Assembly (NCBI GenBank): GCA_003232445.1
Contig: QIJM01000594.1
Span: forward strand, 1 to 19,862
Direction of reading: 5' to 3'
Length of the DNA stretch: 19,862 nucleotides
Source of the DNA: Paraglaciecola arctica
Lineage (GTDB): Bacteria > Pseudomonadota > Gammaproteobacteria > Enterobacterales > Alteromonadaceae
The notes beneath the pieces are model-generated. The model had not been told where the DNA came from, did no database searches, and worked only from the letters and a program-made list of their open reading frames with translations. The translations under genes were made by a program, and so were the position numbers. How positions within the stretch are numbered: the first letter of the stretch is position 1; each line of letters begins with the position of its first letter. Positions 16,411-19,862 of this stretch are shown piece by piece.

Positions 16411-19400
16411 GTTCGAAAGTGCCGGTTCAGCATTAGCGGATTTTGCCATACGCCGCCCAGTCACCATTATGATGTTGTTTTTATCTATGTTGGTATTTGG
16501 CATTATATCCAGCCAGCTACTGCCATTGGAAAAATTCCCCAGCATCGATATCCCCGAAATCGCTATTCGTATTCCCTACAATGATGCGACCCCGGCGGAA
16601 GTGGAAAAAATGATCACCCGGCCGGTAGAAGAAGCCTTGGCAACCATGTCTGGCATCAAACGTTTGCGCTCTCGTTCGTCAGAAGACGCCGCTGAAATCC
16701 AGTTGCAGTTTGCTTGGGATGAGAACCTCAAAGCCAAAGGCATTGAAGCCAGAGAGAAAATAGATGCCATACGGGCAGATTTACCCAATGACGTAGAGCG
16801 CATATTGGTCTATCAATTTAACACCAACGACATGCCGATTTTTTCTTTGCGAATATCCAGCGAACGAGATTTATCTAGCGCCTACGATTTGCTTGACCGT
16901 AACTTAAAACGCCCAATCGAAAGAGTGACTGGTGTATCTAAAGTCGAGCTGTACGGAGTAACAAAAAAGCAAATATCCATTCGTTTAGATCAACAACTGA
17001 TGGCAGCGCTACAAGTGGACACCAACGAATTAACCGATTCTTTAAGTAATGCCAACTTCTCCCTTACCGCAGGCAGTTTTATTGACTCAGATATTCAGCA
17101 AAAGATCATAGCCAACCCTCAAGGTGAGTTTACTAGCTTGCAGGAAATCCGTGACTTGATGATTAAAAAGGGCGTGCGCCTTAGCGATATTGCCTTGGTT
17201 AAATACGAAAAACCCAAACGCACTGAAGGTCGTCATCTGGATCAATCTTATGCAGTAGGATTTAACATTTATCGCGAGTCGACCAGTAATATGGTTGAGG
17301 TAGCCAGCAGAGTATTAAAGGTGATTGATGATGCCAACTCAAATCCAGCGTTTAACGGCATCCACTTGTTTATTATGCAAAACGAAGCAGAGAGTGTCAC
17401 CAAGTCTCTTTCTAATTTACTCAATGCAGGCATGATTGGCGCATTATTATCGCTACTGGTGCTTTACGCATTTCTACGTAATGTAACTAGTACCTTATTG
17501 GTTGTGTTATCGGTGCCTTTCAGTATTTGTATTACCTTAGGCTGCATGTACATGCTGGGTTATACCATCAATATTTTATCTATGATGGGCCTGATGTTAG
17601 CGGTAGGCATGTTGGTTGATAACGCGGTAGTGGTCACTGAAAGTATCTATCAGGAAAAGGAGAAAAATCCTGATGTTATTGCCGCCACAAAAGCCGGTGT
17701 GGGTAAAGTAAGCTTGGCCGTCATCGCTGGAACTATCACCACTGCTATTGTTTTTTTACCTAATATTGTCGGCGCTAAGGTCAACATCACTATTTTTTTA
17801 GAGCATGTTGCCATTGCAATATGTATCTCATTATTTGCTTCGTTATTGATATCTCAAACTCTTATCCCTCTACTTTCCAGCAAAATCAAGGTAAGAAAAA
17901 GCGCCAACAGCAATCAACCTAAGCCACCCGGTAAAATTGCGACTTGGTACAAAAGAATTCTAACTTGGTCGCTTAAAAATCAAGGAAAAACCAGCTTAAT
18001 TGCTATTTTGATCCTGGCTAGTACAGCACTGCCAATGCAGCACGTCACCAGTGATGATGATAACGACAACGATCAAAGTCGAGTATGGATGAACTACGAC
18101 ATTCAAGGCAGTTTTAGCTTAGAGGAAGTGGAAAAAACCGTGAGTAAAATGGAAAAATACCTGTATGCCAATCAGGAACAATTTTATATCAAACAGGTTT
18201 ATACCTATTACACCGCAGGATTTGCTGTATCGGGTATTACCCTAATAGATGATTTGCCAGTGTCACAGTCAGAAGTAAAAAAACAAATCACTGAAAACCT
18301 GCCCAAGTTTGTCAGGGCGAAACCTTCTTTCCAATGGGATCAAGAAAACGGCGGTGGCATTCAAATGACCTTAGTAGGCGACTCTTCCGAAAGACTCGGG
18401 CAAATCGCTGAACAGATCATACCAATATTGACCAATGTCGAAGGGTTGTCAGAAGTCAAAACGGATACCAGTCGGCAAAAGCAGGAATTGCAGATCGTCA
18501 TAGATAGACAAAAAGCGTTTCATTTTGGGCTAAATACCGCGGATATTTCTCGCGTAGTATCTACCGCACTGCGCGGTGCTAACCTGCGTACATTTCGCTA
18601 TGGCGACACCGGTGAAGTGGGCATTCGTTTAATGTATGACCAAGCATTACAAAATTCAGTAGACGCTCTAAAAAACTTAACTATCACCCGTGAATCTGGC
18701 CAAAATATCACACTGGATATGATTGCAAAATTAACGGTAAAATCAAGGCTTGCAGAAATTAACCGTAGTTATCGCCAAACCTCAATTACCATTGGCGGCA
18801 ATTTACAAGATGGCTTTACCTTAGAAGATGCTCAAAAAAGTATTGAAGGCGTAATGCAGCATATCAAATTACCCACAGGTTATGATTGGACATTTGATGG
18901 CAGCATTAAACGCCAAAATCAAAACGAAGATGCTATGCAAACCAATATGTTATTAGCCTTAATTATGATTTACATTGTGATGGCTGCTTTGTTTGAGTCA
19001 TTACTTTTACCTACTGCGGTTATCACCTCACTTTTGTTTTCTATGACAGGGGTATTTTGGGCCTTGTTTGCAGCCGGTTTACCCATGTCGATTATGAGTA
19101 TGATTGGTATGTTAATACTGATGGGAATAGTGGTGAACAACGGCATTGTGCTGGTGGATAGGATAAACCAGCTAATCAATGCTGGTTACGCGGTGCAACA
19201 AGCGATCATCGAAGCGTGTTTAACTCGTGTTAGGCCGATACTGATGACAGTAGCCACCACAGTATTAGGCCTAGTGCCATTGGCAATAGGCAGCACACGG
19301 ATTGGTGGCGATGGCCCACCCTACTCGCCTATGGCAATTTCGATTATTGGTGGTTTGATATTTTCTACCCTAACCAGTTTAGTGTTAGTGCCACTAGCCT

Positions 19401-19486
19401 ACTTGCTACTACTTAAACTCAAAGCAAAAACCACAAAAATGATCACCAACAGCAAACGTATGGTCAATCGAGTCATAAGCATTTAA
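16403..19486 (+). CDS. RND efflux permease 2 (AcrB/HAE-like)
   Basis: This second, clearly different RND exporter has 1027 residues from the ATG at 16403. That start has a GGGGAG site, overlaps the end of permease 1 by 8 nt and gives a normal short N-terminal helix; an in-frame ATG at 16364 lies deep inside permease 1 and lacks a ribosome binding site. TM1 is about 19-40, TM2-6 about 343-492, TM7 about 530-546, TM8-12 about 848-1003. TM4 has GMLVDNAVVVTESI (Asp406, Asn407) and TM10 has GIVVNNGIVLVDRINQ (Asn912 at the AcrB Lys940 position). The loop between TM6 and TM7 is of ordinary size, unlike permease 1. Two permeases with one adaptor recall MdtABC, where MdtB and MdtC form a mixed trimer; a mixed pump here is inference. 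No outer-membrane channel gene follows. Confidence 0.92.
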   Translation: MDKFESAGSALADFAIRRPVTIMMLFLSMLVFGIISSQLLPLEKFPSIDIPEIAIRIPYNDATPAEVEKMITRPVEEALATMSGIKRLRSRSSEDAAEIQLQFAWDENLKAKGIEAREKIDAIRADLPNDVERILVYQFNTNDMPIFSLRISSERDLSSAYDLLDRNLKRPIERVTGVSKVELYGVTKKQISIRLDQQLMAALQVDTNELTDSLSNANFSLTAGSFIDSDIQQKIIANPQGEFTSLQEIRDLMIKKGVRLSDIALVKYEKPKRTEGRHLDQSYAVGFNIYRESTSNMVEVASRVLKVIDDANSNPAFNGIHLFIMQNEAESVTKSLSNLLNAGMIGALLSLLVLYAFLRNVTSTLLVVLSVPFSICITLGCMYMLGYTINILSMMGLMLAVGMLVDNAVVVTESIYQEKEKNPDVIAATKAGVGKVSLAVIAGTITTAIVFLPNIVGAKVNITIFLEHVAIAICISLFASLLISQTLIPLLSSKIKVRKSANSNQPKPPGKIATWYKRILTWSLKNQGKTSLIAILILASTALPMQHVTSDDDNDNDQSRVWMNYDIQGSFSLEEVEKTVSKMEKYLYANQEQFYIKQVYTYYTAGFAVSGITLIDDLPVSQSEVKKQITENLPKFVRAKPSFQWDQENGGGIQMTLVGDSSERLGQIAEQIIPILTNVEGLSEVKTDTSRQKQELQIVIDRQKAFHFGLNTADISRVVSTALRGANLRTFRYGDTGEVGIRLMYDQALQNSVDALKNLTITRESGQNITLDMIAKLTVKSRLAEINRSYRQTSITIGGNLQDGFTLEDAQKSIEGVMQHIKLPTGYDWTFDGSIKRQNQNEDAMQTNMLLALIMIYIVMAALFESLLLPTAVITSLLFSMTGVFWALFAAGLPMSIMSMIGMLILMGIVVNNGIVLVDRINQLINAGYAVQQAIIEACLTRVRPILMTVATTVLGLVPLAIGSTRIGGDGPPYSPMAISIIGGLIFSTLTSLVLVPLAYLLLLKLKAKTTKMITNSKRMVNRVISI

Positions 19487-19502
19487 TGAAGCGGAGAAGA
19501 TA

Positions 19503-19550
19503 ATGAATAATCCTTACCATTGCTCAACGCGTAAAGACGTCTTGGGTTAA
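19503..19550 (+). pseudogene. Remnant of a gene start after the pump operon
   Basis: A 15-codon ORF (MNNPYHCSTRKDVLG, then TAA) starts 16 bp after permease 2 and is preceded by a good GCGGAGAAG ribosome binding site, as if a fourth operon gene began here. The reading frame stops after 15 codons, where the sequence changes character. A truncation is inferred; it could also be a small real peptide. I do not recognise the sequence. Confidence 0.3.
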
Positions 19551-19659
19551 GCGGTACACTTGTTGTGGTTGAATTAGACGGACACTTCGATAAAGGAATG
19601 GCCGCTCCCTTTCAAAGGGCTAGAACGAAGAGTGAAAGTCGCTGGTGCTCTCTGAGGGG
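19551..19659. other. Non-coding stretch, possible insertion-sequence remnant
   Basis: No ORF of note is present. The segment around 19575-19597 (TTAGACGGACACTTCGATAAA) has the look of terminal sequences of IS3-family elements, recalled by pattern only. There is no transposase and no matching second end in the window. It lies between the broken ORF and repeat copy 2. Confidence 0.2.
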
Positions 19660-19683
19660 CTAATTGTTAGGATGGATTGGTAT
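19660..19683 (+). repeat. 24-bp dispersed repeat, copy 2 (inverted)
   Basis: The + strand begins CTAATTGTTAGG and ends GGATTGGTAT. It is the reverse complement of 7762-7785 with one mismatch. It lies between the possible mobile-element remnant and the toxin gene. The two copies are 11.9 kb apart and face each other in inverted orientation. Confidence 0.8.
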
Positions 19684-19685
19684 AA

Positions 19686-19706
19686 GTCGCGGAAAAAGCT
19701 CGCGAC
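19686..19706. terminator. Weak hairpin downstream of the pump operon
   Basis: GTCGCG (19686-19691) pairs with CGCGAC (19701-19706) across a 9-nt loop. Only a loose T-rich stretch follows on the plus strand after about 7 nt, and none on the minus strand, so termination is possible but not well supported. It lies between the convergent pump operon and toxin gene. Confidence 0.3.
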
Positions 19707-19719
19707 CTATCCTTGTTTA

Positions 19720-19862
19720 TTATATTTTTTTATTTGCAGGAGTATTCGTTAAATTTAATAAGCGCTCACTTCGCCATACTCTAATTACATGAATAGCATT
19801 TTTCTCTTTTAAATAAACGATACGAAAAGGAGGGTGAATTAATTCACGAATATTATTTTCGT
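19720..19862 (-). CDS. RelE/ParE-family toxin, C-terminal part (cut by window end)
   Basis: The last 46 codons of a minus-strand gene are visible, ending at TAA 19722-19720. The residues include NNIRELIHPPFRIVYLKEKN followed by AIHVIRVWRSERLL. This is the C-terminal pattern of ParE/RelE toxins (R-E-L-I, then P-P-F-R-I-V-Y, then a beta strand ending V-W-R-S-x-R-L-L). ParE members poison DNA gyrase and RelE members cut mRNA on ribosomes; the PPFRIVY form is more like ParE. The antitoxin would be expected just upstream, outside the window, so I cannot confirm a complete system. Confidence 0.75.
   Translation of the reverse strand, partial: ENNIRELIHPPFRIVYLKEKNAIHVIRVWRSERLLNLTNTPANKKI

Noticed and set aside
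1..19862. CRISPR arrays, tRNA or rRNA genes, complete insertion sequences
   Set aside because: No regularly spaced repeats, cloverleaf or rRNA-like segments and no transposase ORF were seen.

Overview
The window looks like chromosomal DNA of a marine gammaproteobacterium, most likely Alteromonadales (Alteromonas/Glaciecola/Paraglaciecola-like). This rests on gene order, protein similarity recalled from E. coli homologues, and moderate-to-low GC. The genus is inferred; no rRNA or other marker gene is present.

Region 1 (1-6285) is a conserved housekeeping block with the same order and relative orientations as in E. coli: plsX (cut by the window start), rpmF and yceD on the minus strand, yceF on plus, rluC on minus, rne on plus. 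It links the fatty acid/phospholipid and ribosome operon (yceD-rpmF-plsX) to 23S rRNA modification (RluC) and to the RNA degradosome scaffold RNase E. rpmF (340-510) is a short gene that is easily missed. The 600-bp gap upstream of rne appears to be a long, highly structured mRNA leader with at least five hairpins, fitting RNase E autoregulation. A strong intrinsic terminator closes rne.

Region 2 (6428-8240) holds the DEAD-box helicase rhlE, convergent with yaiI (DUF188 family). A 24-bp repeat sits between them.

Region 3 (8265-11592, minus strand) is a tight three-gene operon transcribed in the order VWA-domain lipoprotein (YfbK-like), ECF sigma factor, one-pass membrane protein that is a probable anti-sigma factor. 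Both junctions overlap by 4 nt. A candidate ECF-type promoter (AACCC, 16 bp, CGTT) lies just upstream of the first gene, suggesting autoregulation. yaiI follows 24 bp downstream and may be co-transcribed. This is the most interesting regulatory unit of the window.

Region 4 (11877-19486, plus strand) is an RND efflux operon divergent from region 3: one lipoprotein adaptor followed by two different RND permeases. The second permease gene overlaps the first by 8 nt. No outer-membrane channel gene is present. The first permease carries an unusually long, hydrophobic insertion in its central loop.

Region 5 (19487-19862) looks rearranged: a well-initiated but 15-codon ORF, about 110 bp of sequence resembling a mobile-element remnant, an inverted second copy of the 24-bp repeat, and the C-terminal end of a RelE/ParE-family toxin on the minus strand running off the window. 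The two repeat copies bracket 7762-19683, that is, all of the sigma and efflux genes plus yaiI.
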